Assembly (NCBI GenBank): GCA_033283385.1 | Contig: JAWMQQ010000001.1 | Span: 806,001 to 870,000 of the forward strand | Reading direction: 5' to 3' | DNA from: Mangrovimicrobium sp033283385 | GTDB lineage: Bacteria > Pseudomonadota > Gammaproteobacteria > Pseudomonadales > Halieaceae | Length of the DNA stretch: 64,000 nucleotides | Shown here: positions 26,389 to 36,900 of the stretch, in pieces | Numbering within the stretch: position 1 is the stretch's first letter | Layout: the number at the start of each line of letters is the position of its first letter | Translations under genes and position numbers: made by a program | The notes under the pieces: generated by a model | Seen by the model: only the letters and a program-made list of their open reading frames with translations | What the model was told of the DNA's origin: nothing | The model's database searches: none

Positions 26389-26613
26389 ATGGCACAGGCG
26401 CAAGATCCACAGCGGCAGCTGGAGGCAATGCAGGAGCAACTCGCCTTCCTCGAGGACACCGTCGCTGCGCTCAACGACGCGATGGCCTCGCAGCAGCGCG
26501 AGATCCTCACCCTGCGCGAGCAGCTCACCCAACTCAAGCGCCGACAGGACGAACTCCAGTATCGCCAGGACGGCCCGGCACCGGAGGCGAACGAGCGCCC
26601 GCCGCATTACTGA
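26389..26613 (+). CDS. slyX: SlyX family protein
   Basis: 74 residues. A single coiled coil (QEQLAFLEDTVAALNDAMASQQ ... LREQLTQLKRRQDEL) and the C-terminal ERPPHY tail are the hallmarks of SlyX. The function is not established. Divergent from yciH across 113 bases; the next gene begins 127 bases downstream after an AT-rich gap. Confidence 0.94.
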   Translation: MAQAQDPQRQLEAMQEQLAFLEDTVAALNDAMASQQREILTLREQLTQLKRRQDELQYRQDGPAPEANERPPHY

Positions 26614-26740
26614 GGCAGACTTTTCCGGCGGCGGCGTTGCCTCGACCAGTACATTTCGATATAACTACACAAACGGCTTAAGCAGTTATTCGACTTAACG
26701 CTGTTTAAAGCCGACCAGGGGATAAAACAAAACAGCGCCT

Positions 26741-28453
26741 ATGTATCGCTATTGTGTCGACAAGGCCGTAACGTATACCTCAGGGGACATCGTCCTCTTC
26801 CGCGAGTCGCCCTTCGCCAGCTGGATGGAACGCCTGACGCTGGAGAACCCCGACCACGGCATTCCCCCCGATCTCCACAGCACACCACCCACCGAAGCCA
26901 TGCTGCGCCAGGACGACCTGGCGGAAATCCTCAGCGTCGAGCACAAGAACGTCGAGCTGATCGACTGGGACGCCGCGGAGCCCGAGCGGCGCACGCTGAC
27001 CATGCGCGCCATGCGCCGCGGCGTGGACTTCATCGTCAACGGGCACCTGGCCAGCGGCCCGCTGTCCAGCCCGGCCAACCTGTTGATGCGCACCAGCGGC
27101 TACTCGGAACTGGGCAACTATCTCTATGTGCCCTGTGACACGCAGGCCAAGACCACCCTGAACTCCGCCTTCCGCCTGTGCTTCCTCGCCGACCTGCTGC
27201 ACAGCCAGCAGGGGCAGTTGCCGCCGCAGATGCTGATCATACGCGGCGGTTCGGACATCGTGCCGTTGCGCACCGAAGACCATATCTATCACTACCGCGC
27301 GGTAAAGCAGCGTTTCATGCAGGCCATGCGCGAGTTCCGCAAACACCGCATGCCTGACCCGGCTGAGTCCGCCCACTTTGGCCGCTGGGCCGATTGCGCC
27401 AACGAGGTGCTGCGCCAGCGCGCCCTGCGCGCCGAGGGAGATCTCGCGCTGCAGACCGAACTCGAGGCCGCGGTTGCGCAGCAGGACGAGCCGGAGCAAC
27501 CCGAAGAGATCAGGGAGTTACAGGCCATGGCCGCGCCCAGCCACCGGGCTCGCGTGTTTGCCAGGGATCCCCGCATCGGCTCGCGCGGTATCGAGGTCGG
27601 AGATACGCTGGCGGCGCAGGCGAGGGCGCTGAGCCCGGGTGATATCGACCGGGATTCACCCAGTGCACTGCCGGGCGTGAATGAAGCACCCGAAGGGGAA
27701 GCCTGGCTGGAGAAGCTGGATTTTATCGGCGCGGCTGATACAGGGCCTGACATCGGTCTCGAACCAGCAAGCGACGAGCCGGTCGCAAGCTTTCCCGCCA
27801 CATTGCCGGATCTGGATTTTGCGATTGACGAGGAGCCGCCGGCCGCGACCGATACCGGCGAGAGCGCCGGACTCGAGCCGGATGCGACGCTGTATTTCAA
27901 CGAGCCGGGTCTGGCCGGGTCGGATGAGCCGCTGAGTCTTACCGGGCCGGATGATCCCCCGCGGTTCACCACGGCACCGGAGCTGACTGCTGCACCGGCT
28001 TTCCCGCCTCCTGCGGAGGAGATCGAGCCTGGTTTCGCCGTGCATGAGCCTGTTGGCGAGACGGAGCAGGAGTTTCCGCCGTCACGCCATGCCGAACCGC
28101 CGGCGCCGCTCGCCGACCGGCCCGCGCCGCGCCGCCCCCACCCGCTGGACAGTCTCGGCTTTGCCGAAGTGCCCAGTGTGCCGCTACAGCCCGGGGGAAA
28201 CCCCTGGCCCGAGGATTCACCCGGCGCGCGGCTGCTGACCGGCGGGCACGAATTCGACATCGATTGTATCGACGATTCCGACTACCAGTTCCCCGAGGAG
28301 GGTGCGGCAGCGGTCGATCCCGAGGTTGCGCCGGAGCAGCCCCGGTCGACCGAACGCAGGGCGCCCCCGGAAGCCCCGTCGCCGCAATTGCCGCCGCTGC
28401 CGTTCAGCAGCAGCCTGATGACCAGCGACCCGCTGGACGTCGACGATGACTGA
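26741..28453 (+). CDS. Large protein with TM0106/RecB-like N-terminal domain and disordered tail
   Basis: 570 residues. Residues 1-200 follow the pattern of TM0106-type RecB-like nucleases: a SPFASWMERLTLENPD block, RRGVDFIVNGHLASG, LLMRTSGYSELGNYLYVPCD and LNSAFRLCFLADLLHSQQG, with ADYLAYYR-like ending (EDHIYHYRAVKQRFM). The catalytic Asp-x-Lys region here reads YVPCDTQAK (Asp133 to Lys137), where active relatives have a form like YEVVDTK, so the active site may be lost. Residues about 215-570 are acidic and rich in Pro, Ala and Glu, probably unstructured. It overlaps the next gene by eight bases. Function unknown; the match is from memory. Confidence 0.65.
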   Translation: MYRYCVDKAVTYTSGDIVLFRESPFASWMERLTLENPDHGIPPDLHSTPPTEAMLRQDDLAEILSVEHKNVELIDWDAAEPERRTLTMRAMRRGVDFIVNGHLASGPLSSPANLLMRTSGYSELGNYLYVPCDTQAKTTLNSAFRLCFLADLLHSQQGQLPPQMLIIRGGSDIVPLRTEDHIYHYRAVKQRFMQAMREFRKHRMPDPAESAHFGRWADCANEVLRQRALRAEGDLALQTELEAAVAQQDEPEQPEEIRELQAMAAPSHRARVFARDPRIGSRGIEVGDTLAAQARALSPGDIDRDSPSALPGVNEAPEGEAWLEKLDFIGAADTGPDIGLEPASDEPVASFPATLPDLDFAIDEEPPAATDTGESAGLEPDATLYFNEPGLAGSDEPLSLTGPDDPPRFTTAPELTAAPAFPPPAEEIEPGFAVHEPVGETEQEFPPSRHAEPPAPLADRPAPRRPHPLDSLGFAEVPSVPLQPGGNPWPEDSPGARLLTGGHEFDIDCIDDSDYQFPEEGAAAVDPEVAPEQPRSTERRAPPEAPSPQLPPLPFSSSLMTSDPLDVDDD

Positions 28454-28979
28454 ACGCCGCCCGCGAGCGCCCGTCGGGCTGCTGCGGGTCCTGCTCTGCG
28501 CCGTGGCGCTCAAGGGTGCTGCGGTATCCGCGCAGGCACAGCTGCAGCCGGCGCCGGACTGCGCGGACCTGCGCTGGAGCGCCGATGTGCGCGCCGCCAA
28601 TCCCGACATCGACCGGATCTGCCGCGGCGTCTACCAGCGCGAAGGCAAGCTGTACGCCAAGGCGAGTATCGAGGTCGTGAAGGTGCAGGGCACGCGCCTC
28701 TACTTTCGCCCGGTGTATACGGATAATTCGCTGGGTGAAACCCGCAGCATCAATATGGACAGCAGCTTCCGCGCCTCGATTGGCGGCAAGCTGTACACGG
28801 TGGGCGAATTGCCGCACGGGCAGCAGTTGAATGTGTACCTGTCCGAAGACCGCTTTGCCCTGGTAATGCCTCCGGCAGTTTCCACGCCATCAGCGGCACC
28901 GGAAGCTCCTGAGGAAGTCCCCGCGCAAGGGGCGGAGCCGGCAGCGGAGTCGCCAGCGGAAAACGGCGGCGGCAGCTGA
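28446..28979 (+). CDS. Exported protein of unknown function
   Basis: 177 residues, overlapping the preceding gene by eight bases. A hydrophobic segment (LLRVLLCAVALKGAAVSAQAQ) after a basic start is a signal peptide. The mature part has a compact section to about residue 130 (DIDRICRGVYQREGKLYAKAS, FRPVYTDNSLGETRSI), then a Pro/Ala/Glu-rich end. No known domain was recognised. Translation coupling implies a link to the RecB-like protein. Confidence 0.6.
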   Translation: MTERRPRAPVGLLRVLLCAVALKGAAVSAQAQLQPAPDCADLRWSADVRAANPDIDRICRGVYQREGKLYAKASIEVVKVQGTRLYFRPVYTDNSLGETRSINMDSSFRASIGGKLYTVGELPHGQQLNVYLSEDRFALVMPPAVSTPSAAPEAPEEVPAQGAEPAAESPAENGGGS

Positions 28980-28988
28980 GCGCCGGGG

Positions 28989-29363
28989 TCAGTCGTCCAC
29001 CCAGACCTTGCGCAGGGGTTCACCGAAATCATCGTAGATAATCTTGCGCCGCGGCTGCGGCAGGCGGGTGCGCTTGATCTGCGGCTTGCGCTTGAACTGG
29101 TCGCGCCGGCGCGCCTCGATGGCGGCGATCACTTCGGGGATGGGCGTGCGCTCCACCCGGGGTTCGGTGAACAGGCGGCGATTGAGGAACAGCGGCGGTT
29201 CCGTCGGGTCCTTGCCGCTGATGCCGTTGGGAATAGCCTGCACCTGGCCTCCCTGCTCGAGGAAGTGCTCGGTCTCGCGCTCCAGCTCGGCGCGAAGTTC
29301 GGCTTTTGTCACGGGTTTCTTCACGGTGCCCAGACTCGAATGCGCCAGATGCCATTTGGCCAA
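28989..29363 (-). CDS. Conserved small protein, possibly SutA-like
   Basis: 124 residues. The section AELERETEHFLEQGGQVQAIP resembles the C-terminal FL-GG-KV block of the small RNA-polymerase-binding regulator SutA, and the flanks are charged and probably flexible. The rest (GISGKDPTEPPLFLNRRLFTEP and a basic C-terminal half) is not assigned. The SutA resemblance is a weak impression. Convergent with the exported-protein gene 9 bases away; upstream is a 126-base gap to the PlsC gene. Confidence 0.5.
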   Translation of the reverse strand: MAKWHLAHSSLGTVKKPVTKAELRAELERETEHFLEQGGQVQAIPNGISGKDPTEPPLFLNRRLFTEPRVERTPIPEVIAAIEARRRDQFKRKPQIKRTRLPQPRRKIIYDDFGEPLRKVWVDD

Positions 29364-29489
29364 AACCTTTAGTATACCCGCGTGCCGGTCGAATAACAGA
29401 GGCGCGGTGCCTGCCCGGCCTTCCGCCGCGGTTTTCTCGGCGCGCCGCCTCTGGTTTAATGGCCAGCTTGTCCAATACCGGGGTCCCCA

Positions 29490-30233
29490 ATGCGAACAAT
29501 CCGATCAACGCTGGTCTTTGTGTGGATAGTGCTGTCTGTTATTCCCATGGGACTCGGCCTTCTGGTTTGCTCGCTGTTTCTCGAGGACGAAAAACTCTGG
29601 TGGTGGTTCGCCGTGCCCTGGGTGCGCGGCGTGGTGGGTGCCGCGCGGGTGGTGGGCGGCGTCAAATACCAGGTGCACGGCGCGGAACACCTGCCCACGG
29701 CGGAGGATATGCGCCGGGTCGTGCTGTGCGCCAAGCACCAGTCGACCTGGGAAACGTTTTTCATCCCCGGCATGACGCCACACCCATGCTCCTTCGTGTT
29801 CAAGCAGGAACTGCTGCAAATCCCGGTCTTCGGCTGGGCGCTGGGCCGGCTCAACATGGTCCATATCGACCGCAGCCAGCGCAAGAAGGCCTGGGCCAAG
29901 GTGGCCGAGCAGGGGCAGGTGCTGATGGACCGCGGCCGCTGGATCATCATTTTTCCCGAGGGTACCCGCACCGAACGCGGCAAGCCCGGCGAGTACAAGA
30001 CCGGTGGCTCGCGCCTGGCCATTGCCACCGGCGCCGATGTGATTCCCATCGCCGTGACCTCCGGTCGTTGCTGGCCGCGGCGCTCCTTCTCGTTTATTCC
30101 CGGTACTATCGAGGTGTCCATCGGCGCGCCGATCCCGTCGGCCGGCAGGGAGCAGAGTGAACTGATGGCGCAGGTGGGGGAGTGGATCGAGGCGGAGATG
30201 CGCCGGCTCGATCCGCAGGCGTACAACACATAA
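29490..30233 (+). CDS. 1-acyl-glycerol-3-phosphate acyltransferase family (PlsC-like)
   Basis: 247 residues. An N-terminal membrane segment (about 5-30) is followed by the catalytic KHQSTWE (His83-Glu88, the HX4D/E box), and IIIFPEGTRTER near residue 155, the second conserved block. The family makes phosphatidic acid from lysophosphatidate at the inner membrane. The DUF1145 gene starts 20 bases downstream, so they are probably one operon. E. coli PlsC is 245 residues. Confidence 0.92.
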   Translation: MRTIRSTLVFVWIVLSVIPMGLGLLVCSLFLEDEKLWWWFAVPWVRGVVGAARVVGGVKYQVHGAEHLPTAEDMRRVVLCAKHQSTWETFFIPGMTPHPCSFVFKQELLQIPVFGWALGRLNMVHIDRSQRKKAWAKVAEQGQVLMDRGRWIIIFPEGTRTERGKPGEYKTGGSRLAIATGADVIPIAVTSGRCWPRRSFSFIPGTIEVSIGAPIPSAGREQSELMAQVGEWIEAEMRRLDPQAYNT

Positions 30234-30253
30234 TAAATACTGGAGAAATAGCC

Positions 30254-30505
30254 ATGACTGCAATGAAGCTATCGGTACTGGGTCTGTGGGTACTTTTTGC
30301 CGTGTTGCTGGTGTTCGGCGGCGATACGGTCTGGGCAAAGGTCGGACTGTGGGGCCTCATCCTGTCGGTGCTGTCCCACGGGCTGGAAATGTTCCTCTAC
30401 TACGGCCGCTGCCAGCGCGCCGGTGGTTCCATGCCGATGCATATGCTCAACGTCTTCTTCTTCGGCGTCCTGCACGTGAAGGGCCTGCCACCCGAGACCG
30501 AGTGA
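30254..30505 (+). CDS. DUF1145-type small membrane protein
   Basis: 83 residues from ATG 30254 with GGAGAAA upstream. Two or three hydrophobic segments span the length (SVLGLWVLFAVLLVF, VGLWGLILSVLSHGLEMFLYY, MLNVFFFGVLHV). The pattern HGLEMFLYYG and FFFGVLH matches DUF1145 (YhhL-like) as recalled. Function unknown. Confidence 0.72.
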   Translation: MTAMKLSVLGLWVLFAVLLVFGGDTVWAKVGLWGLILSVLSHGLEMFLYYGRCQRAGGSMPMHMLNVFFFGVLHVKGLPPETE

Positions 30506-30514
30506 GCCCATGTC

Positions 30515-30546
30515 GCAGGAGCACGCTACGCGGGCGATCACGCGCG
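30515..30546. repeat. Partial palindromic repeat (REP-like)
   Basis: GCAGGAGCACGCTACGCGGGCGATCA is one arm of the repeat family found in full at 48243 and 53479, with no second arm. It sits between two convergent genes. Confidence 0.6.
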
Positions 30547-30565
30547 CAGCGGCGGGGAAAATCGG

Positions 30566-32026
30566 CTAATCCAGCGCCGCCTCCAGCTGCTTGCACAGCT
30601 GCTTGAGGATGTGCACCCGCGCGTAGCGCTTGTCGTTACCCGGGACCAGGGTCCACGGAGCGTGCAAGGTGTCGGTCAGGGATACCATCTGGTTGACCGC
30701 TTCCTCGTAGTCACTCCAGCGGTCGCGATTGCGCCAGTCCTCGTCGGTGATCTTGTAGTTTTTGTAGGGCTCCTTTTCGCGCGCGCGAAAGCGCTCGAGT
30801 TGCTCTTCAGGGCTGATATGCAGCCAGAACTTGGCGACGATTGAGCCATGGTCCACCAGTTCCGCCTCGAATTCGTTGATCTCCGTGTAAGCGCGCTGCC
30901 ACTCGCCGGCGCTGGCGAAACCCTCCACCCGCTCCACCAGCACCCGCCCGTACCAGGAGCGATCGAACAGGGTGGCGCGGCCGTCGCGCTGCAGGTGCTG
31001 CCAGAACCGCCAGAGGTAGTGGTGGGACTTCTCCAGATCGTTGGGCGCGGCGATCTGCACCAGTTTGTACAGCCGCGGGTCGATGGCTGCCGTCACGCGG
31101 CGAATCGCCGAGCCCTTGCCGGCGGCGTCCCAGCCTTCGAACAGGGCGACCAGCGAGCGCTTCTTGCGGTAGGCGTGCCAGGCCAGGTCCTGCAGTCGCG
31201 CTTGTTGCTCCTCGAGTTGCTCGTTGTAACTTTTCTGCTTCAGCGACTTCTTCAGTGGGACCTTGCCCAGGTAGTCGCCGAATTTTTCCGGCAGCCTTAC
31301 CGGTTCCGGCGGTATGCCGTCGGCGAGGCGCTCCTTGAGTGCCTGGTGGATAATCTCCCCGGCGGCAATCTCGCGGGAAAGGCGCTCCTCGCCGTCTACC
31401 AGGTGCCAGGGACACTGGGGGGTATCGGTCTGGCGCCCCAGTTCAGTCGCGGCGCGCAGGGTTTCGTCGTAGAGTCCGTGCAGCTCGTAGGGCCGGTCCG
31501 TCACGCGCGGGTTCTGCTCATCCCTGGGTGCTTTTTCGTCCAGCTGCCGGCGCTGGGTTTTCTCGGAGACGTGCAGCCAGATCTTGATGACGATCGCGCC
31601 GTCATCGCTGAGTTGGCGCTCAAAGATGCGGATTTGCTCGGCCGCCCGGTCCATCTCGGCGGGACTGATTTCGCCGTCCACCCATTGCTGGATGGGCCGT
31701 CGGTACCAGGAGCCGAGAAAAATGCCGATGTGGCCGCTGGCGGGGAGCTGTCGCCAGAAGCGCCAGAAAAACGGGCGGTCCTCCTCTTCGTCCGAAGGGT
31801 CCCAGAGGGTGTTCGTCTCGATCCGGCGCGGATCCATCCACTCGTTCAACCTGTGTACCAACACCCCTTTGCCGGCGCCGTCGACGCCGCCGATGACCAG
31901 TACGACCCGGTGAGGGCTGTCAGCCAGCGCGAACTGGCATTCCAGCAATTGCTCGCGGAGTACGGTCTCGCGCTTTTCGAAGCTGTCCTTGTCCAGCGGT
32001 TCCAGTGGAGTGATATTTTCAAACAT
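30566..32026 (-). CDS. pap: Polyphosphate:AMP phosphotransferase (two-domain PPK2)
   Basis: 486 residues with two fused PPK2 domains. Domain 1: GGVDGAGKG at about 46-54 and DPRRIETNTLWDPSDEEEDRP. Domain 2: FEGWDAAGKGSAIRRV near 300, RDGRATLFDRSWYGRVLVERVEG and RDEKLPYKNYKITDEDWRNR. The two-domain form uses polyphosphate to phosphorylate AMP to ADP. Walker motifs look intact in both halves. Single gene, divergent from tamA. Confidence 0.93.
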   Translation of the reverse strand: MFENITPLEPLDKDSFEKRETVLREQLLECQFALADSPHRVVLVIGGVDGAGKGVLVHRLNEWMDPRRIETNTLWDPSDEEEDRPFFWRFWRQLPASGHIGIFLGSWYRRPIQQWVDGEISPAEMDRAAEQIRIFERQLSDDGAIVIKIWLHVSEKTQRRQLDEKAPRDEQNPRVTDRPYELHGLYDETLRAATELGRQTDTPQCPWHLVDGEERLSREIAAGEIIHQALKERLADGIPPEPVRLPEKFGDYLGKVPLKKSLKQKSYNEQLEEQQARLQDLAWHAYRKKRSLVALFEGWDAAGKGSAIRRVTAAIDPRLYKLVQIAAPNDLEKSHHYLWRFWQHLQRDGRATLFDRSWYGRVLVERVEGFASAGEWQRAYTEINEFEAELVDHGSIVAKFWLHISPEEQLERFRAREKEPYKNYKITDEDWRNRDRWSDYEEAVNQMVSLTDTLHAPWTLVPGNDKRYARVHILKQLCKQLEAALD

Positions 32027-32144
32027 TACCGCCTCCGATCGGGGTTACGCTGCAAACTTTAGCGTATTTTTGCCCCCATCAAGCGAATATAATCGCTCCC
32101 TTTGCCGGTTTTGGCGTTCACGGGCTCGGGAGCATCGGCGCGGT

Positions 32145-33905
32145 TTGGATAGCAGCAAACTCAAAACCCGGGGGATATTCCTCGCTGTTGCGCTGGTATT
32201 CCTCTCCCTGCCAGTCCGGGCGCAGCCGGTGCTGGAGGTCAAGCTCGACGGGCTGGAAGGGGAACTGCAGAAGAACACGCTGGCCTGGCTTGGCGATCCG
32301 CCCACCACCGCACAGGCCAGGTCAAACTACCTGCACAGCGCACGCGAGCGCGTCACCGGCGCACTGCAGGCGCTGGGCTACTATCGCCCGACCATCGATA
32401 CCCGGCTGGAACGCGGCGACCCCTGGGTACTGGACATTCACGTGGACCCGGGCGAGCCGGTCAAGCTGCGGCGCGTCGAGATCAGTATCGACGGGGAGGC
32501 GAAGTCTGACCCGGCCTTTGACAAGCTGGTCGCGGACAGTGGCCTGCAGCCTGGGGATGTCCTCAATCACGGCGACTACGAGGCCTTTCGCCGCCGCCTG
32601 CAGGCGCTGGGTTTGCAGCGCGGCTACTTCGACGGGCGCTTCGTGCAGAACCGCGTCGAGGTGGAGGCGGTGGGCGGAACCGCCGACGTCTTCCTGCAGT
32701 ACGACAGCGGCCCCCGCTACCGCTTCGGCCAGTTGCAATACGACCACGAGAGCATGGACGAAAGGCTGGTCACCCCGCTGGTCACGGCCCGGGAGGGCGA
32801 ACCCTACGATCAGGCGCGGGTGCGCGAGAGCCAGGTGCAACTGCAGCGCACCGGGTATTTTTCCACGGTGATCCTGCGGCCCGACCTGGACAAGGCCGCC
32901 AACGCCGTGGTGCCCATGGATCTGGAGCTGTTTCCCGCCAAGCGCCACAGTTTCGATGTGGGTGTCGGCTACAGCACCGACACGCAGGAGCGCGTCACCA
33001 TGACCTGGCGCACGCCGCGCATCAACAGCCTGGGCCACAGCCAGGAGACGCGCCTGCAGTATTCCAGCGTCAATCCCAGCGGCCGCTTTACCTACAGCAT
33101 TCCGATGTCGCACCCGCTCAACGACGTGCTGCAACTGTCCGCGCGGGTGGAGGACAACGAGTTCGGCGACCTGGACAGCCGCCAGCAGGAACTCGGTGCG
33201 CGCCGCGAGTTCCGCCGCAGCAGCTGGGTGTACAGTTACTCCCTGCGGGGTTTGCGCGAGAGCTGGGGCGCCGCCGGGGAGAGCTACGAGAGCGAGTACC
33301 TGCTGCCGGGCTTCTCCATTTCCCAGCGCAAGCGCGACGGCAGCCTGGTCAACCCGGCCAACGGTTTCAGCCAGTGGTACCTGATTGAAGCAGGCAGCGA
33401 GAATGCGAAGTCCGCCATGGACCTGCTGCGGTTTTCCAGCCGCTTCGGCTATATCCACAGCTTTGGCGACAGGCACCGGGTGGTCCTGCGTTCGGAACTG
33501 GGCGCGGTGTTCGTGCCGGACAGCGAACGCAGCAGGCTCGCGCCGTCCCTGAGCTTCTTCGCCGGCGGCGGGCAGAGTCTTCGCGGCTTCGGCTACCAGT
33601 CGATCGGCCCGCAAATCACCACCACCAATGATCGGGGTGAGGAGGTGAAGCTGGTGGTGGGGGGGGAGCGCCTGGCCACCGGCAGCGTCGAGTACCAGTA
33701 CAGCTTCACCGAGCACTGGCGCGGCGCGCTGTTCGCCGACGGTGGCGACGCCTTCGACCAGCATGATTTCAATTTCAATTACAGCGTCGGCTTCGGCGTG
33801 CACTACGTGAGCCAGGTGGGCGCCATCCGCCTGGAGCTCGCCGATCCCCTGAGCGAGGACGACCCCTCCTGGCGCGTGCACCTGGCGATAGGAGCGGAGT
33901 TTTGA
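32145..33905 (+). CDS. tamA: TamA, outer-membrane insertase of the TAM complex
   Basis: 586 residues from a TTG at 32145, immediately before the signal peptide (LDSSKLKTRGIFLAVALVFLSLPVRAQ); the frame extends upstream to 31989 without a signal sequence. Three POTRA-type repeats (about residues 30-270; ALGYYRPTIDTRLERGDPW, GLQPGDVLNHGDYEAF) precede an Omp85 barrel ending WRVHLAIGAEF. The GQSLRGFGY block is the conserved L6 region (VRGY-like). It works with TamB in outer-membrane protein and lipid homeostasis. The stop overlaps the tamB start by four bases. Length compares with 577 in E. coli. Confidence 0.92.
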   Translation: MDSSKLKTRGIFLAVALVFLSLPVRAQPVLEVKLDGLEGELQKNTLAWLGDPPTTAQARSNYLHSARERVTGALQALGYYRPTIDTRLERGDPWVLDIHVDPGEPVKLRRVEISIDGEAKSDPAFDKLVADSGLQPGDVLNHGDYEAFRRRLQALGLQRGYFDGRFVQNRVEVEAVGGTADVFLQYDSGPRYRFGQLQYDHESMDERLVTPLVTAREGEPYDQARVRESQVQLQRTGYFSTVILRPDLDKAANAVVPMDLELFPAKRHSFDVGVGYSTDTQERVTMTWRTPRINSLGHSQETRLQYSSVNPSGRFTYSIPMSHPLNDVLQLSARVEDNEFGDLDSRQQELGARREFRRSSWVYSYSLRGLRESWGAAGESYESEYLLPGFSISQRKRDGSLVNPANGFSQWYLIEAGSENAKSAMDLLRFSSRFGYIHSFGDRHRVVLRSELGAVFVPDSERSRLAPSLSFFAGGGQSLRGFGYQSIGPQITTTNDRGEEVKLVVGGERLATGSVEYQYSFTEHWRGALFADGGDAFDQHDFNFNYSVGFGVHYVSQVGAIRLELADPLSEDDPSWRVHLAIGAEF

Positions 33906-36900
33906 AACACCTGCTCGCCGGTTTCACGCTGCTCGTCCTGCTGCTGCTCGCGGTGCTGGCCCTGCCCTTCACCGACAGTGGCAGCCGCGCTCTGGTGCGG
34001 TGGCTGGACGGCCTGGGCCTGTTTCACATCGAGTATGCCGGCGGCAGCCTGCTTGGCGAGTTGCAGCTGTCGCGGCTGGAAATCGTCGCGGGCGATGTCA
34101 CCGTCACCCTGCAGGACGTTGACCTGCGGCTGGACCGCTCCTGTCTCTGGCGCAGCAGCTTCTGCTTCAAACAGCTCCGGGCACAGCGCCTGGACATCGA
34201 TGTCGCCGAGGGCGAGGCAGCGGCCGCGACCGGGGAGGACGAGGACAGCTACATCGAAATGCCCTATCCGCTGAAAGCCGAAGACCTGCAACTGGCCTGG
34301 CTCAAGGTGAGCTGGCCGGGCGGCAGCTGGGAACAGTCCGGCCTCAGCGGCCGCGCGTCGTGGAAGGGTTCGCACCTGAGGGTGCCGCAGGCGCAACTGC
34401 AGACAGCGCGGCTGTGGGTGGCGAAAGATCCCCAGGCGTCGCCGGGTTACGGGGGCTTCGAACCGCCGCGGGTGTTCCTGCCGATGAAAATCGACGCCGG
34501 GCGGCTCTCCATCGCCCAGCTCGACCTGGATCTCGCCGGCTGGCGCGACCGGCTGCAGGGGATCGAGGCTGCGGGCAAGTGGCGCGGGACGAAGCTGACC
34601 GTGCAACGGCTCGCGGTTGCCGAGAACAGGGGCGAGGGGCTGCACCTGGCCAGCCTCGCCGGCGATGCCAGCCTGGATTTCTCCGGCCGCTGGCCCGCGA
34701 CGCTGGACCTGCAGGCCCGGCTTCCCGGCGAGGGCCTGCCTGCCTTGCTGGCGGACCGCGCCCTGGCGTTCCAGGCACGAGGTGACTTCGGCAAGCTGCG
34801 CGGTACCCTGGATATCGCCGGGGAGCCCGGTGCCAGCATCGATGCGCAGGCCGACATTCTCTCGCCGGGATTGCCGTTCAGCGCCCGGGGCACGATCAAG
34901 TCGGCGCCGGAGGCGCGCCTGGGAGACCTGGCCGCCGGTCTCCCGCCGCGCCTTGCCGAACTGCGCCTGACAACGCCGGCGCAGGTGACGCTCGAGGGCG
35001 ATCTCACGGCACAGACGCTGCGCGTTTCCGCCGGCGCCAGTGACTTCGAGTACCCGAACATCGCCCTGCAGGGGCGGGCGCAGTTGCGCGGCGCGGAACT
35101 CGCTGTCGACGAATTGAGCCTGCGGGACAGGGGCAGCGACAGCGCTGCGACCTTTACCGGCACGGCGCAGCTGCAAGCGGACTGGTCCTTGGCGGGCACG
35201 CTGCGCAGCGAGGGATTCAAGCTGCCCTCAATGTCCGTGCTGCACCAGGGGCGAGTGCAGGGCCAGGCTGAACTGGATCTCCGTGCTGCCGGTGAAGGCT
35301 GGCGGCTCGGGCTGTCCGCGCTCGATTTTCGCGGTGAGATCAATGGCCTGCCGGCATCGCTGCAGGGCACACTGGCGCTGGACTCGGAACTGCGCCTGCT
35401 GCCGTCCACCCTGGGCGCGCAGGTCAACGGTGCGCAGCTTCGCCTGCGTGCGGGTGGAGCCGGCGGGCGTGAAGACCTGCTGGACCTCGAGGTCGACGAC
35501 TTCGGCCGCTGGGTCCGCGGCGGGCGCGGCAGCGTCGCGTTACACGCGCGCGGCAACCTGCGGCAGGGCCAGTTCAGCATCGACGGCGACGCAAACGGTA
35601 TCCAACTGGAAGGCCTGCGCCTGCCCGCCATGAGCCTGCGCGGCAGCCTCGACGACCAGCGGGTGCAGCTGGCGGCACAGGCGCAGGAACTGGTCCTGCA
35701 GGGCCGCCGCCTGACCGACCTCGCGCTCACGCTGGACGGGACGCTGGCATCCCACGAGCTGCGGCTCACTACCGCAGGTGTCCTGGCCGGCGAGTTCGCC
35801 CTGCATGGCGCACTCGGCGACGAGGGCTGGGACGGCGAACTGGCGCCGCTGCGCATGGATACCAGCGCCGGCGCCTGGGAGCTGGAACAGCCGGTCGACA
35901 TGGCCTGGCGCGAAGGCGTGCTGCGGGTGCAGCCCCACTGCTGGAATCACCCGGATTTCGAGCTTTGCGCAAAGCAACTGGAGCTGGGCGCCAGCGGCGA
36001 CCTGCAACTGGGCCTGCAGGGCAATGTCAGCGCGTTCAACGGTTTCCTGCCGCCGGACATGCGTGTCGAGGGGGCGCTCGACAGCACGCTGCAGGCGCAC
36101 TGGGGCGGCGGGGCGCCGCTGCAGCTGGCCGGCCGGGCGCAGGCCAGCGATGTCATCGTCACCCGCCTGTTCGGCCTGGGTGAGAGCGCCACCCTCAAGT
36201 GGGATATGGCACAGTTGCAAGTGCACCGCGAGACGGGCCCGCTGGTGGTGGACGGCGATATCGTTCGCGACGGCCGGCAGGTGCTGGTACTGCGGGCGAC
36301 ACTGCCCGCGGATACGCAGGGCGAGGTCAGCGCCACCGCGCGGCTGGACCACCTCAACCTCTCCGCACTGGCACCCTGGGCCACGAATTTCGACGACCTG
36401 GGCGGGACACTGTCCGGCGAGCTGCAGTTGTCTGGTGCGCTGCACGACCCGCTGCTTACCGGCGACGTACAACTGGAGGACGGGCGCGCGGTGATCGAGG
36501 GCAACCCCACCGCGCTGACCGGGCTCAACCTGCGCCTCGCGCTGCAACCGGATGGTGGCACGCTGTCGGGCAGCGGCCTGCTCGGCGGCGGCGACCTGCG
36601 ACTGGACGGCCGCATCACGCGGCACCCGGATTACCACCTCGACCTGGCCATTGAGGGCGAGCGTCAACAGATACTGGTACCGCCGTCCTCGGAGTTTCGC
36701 GTATCGGAAAAATTGCAGCTGGGCCTCGGTGAAAACCTGCTGAAAGTGAGCGGCGAGATCACCGTGCTGGACGGCGTGCTGCGCCACGAGGAGCTGCCCG
36801 AGGGCAGCGTGGCGGTCTCCCGCGACGTGGTGCAGGTGGACACCAGCGGCCGGGTGATACGCGAGGAGCGCCCCTTCGACGTCGAGGCGGACCTGTGGAT

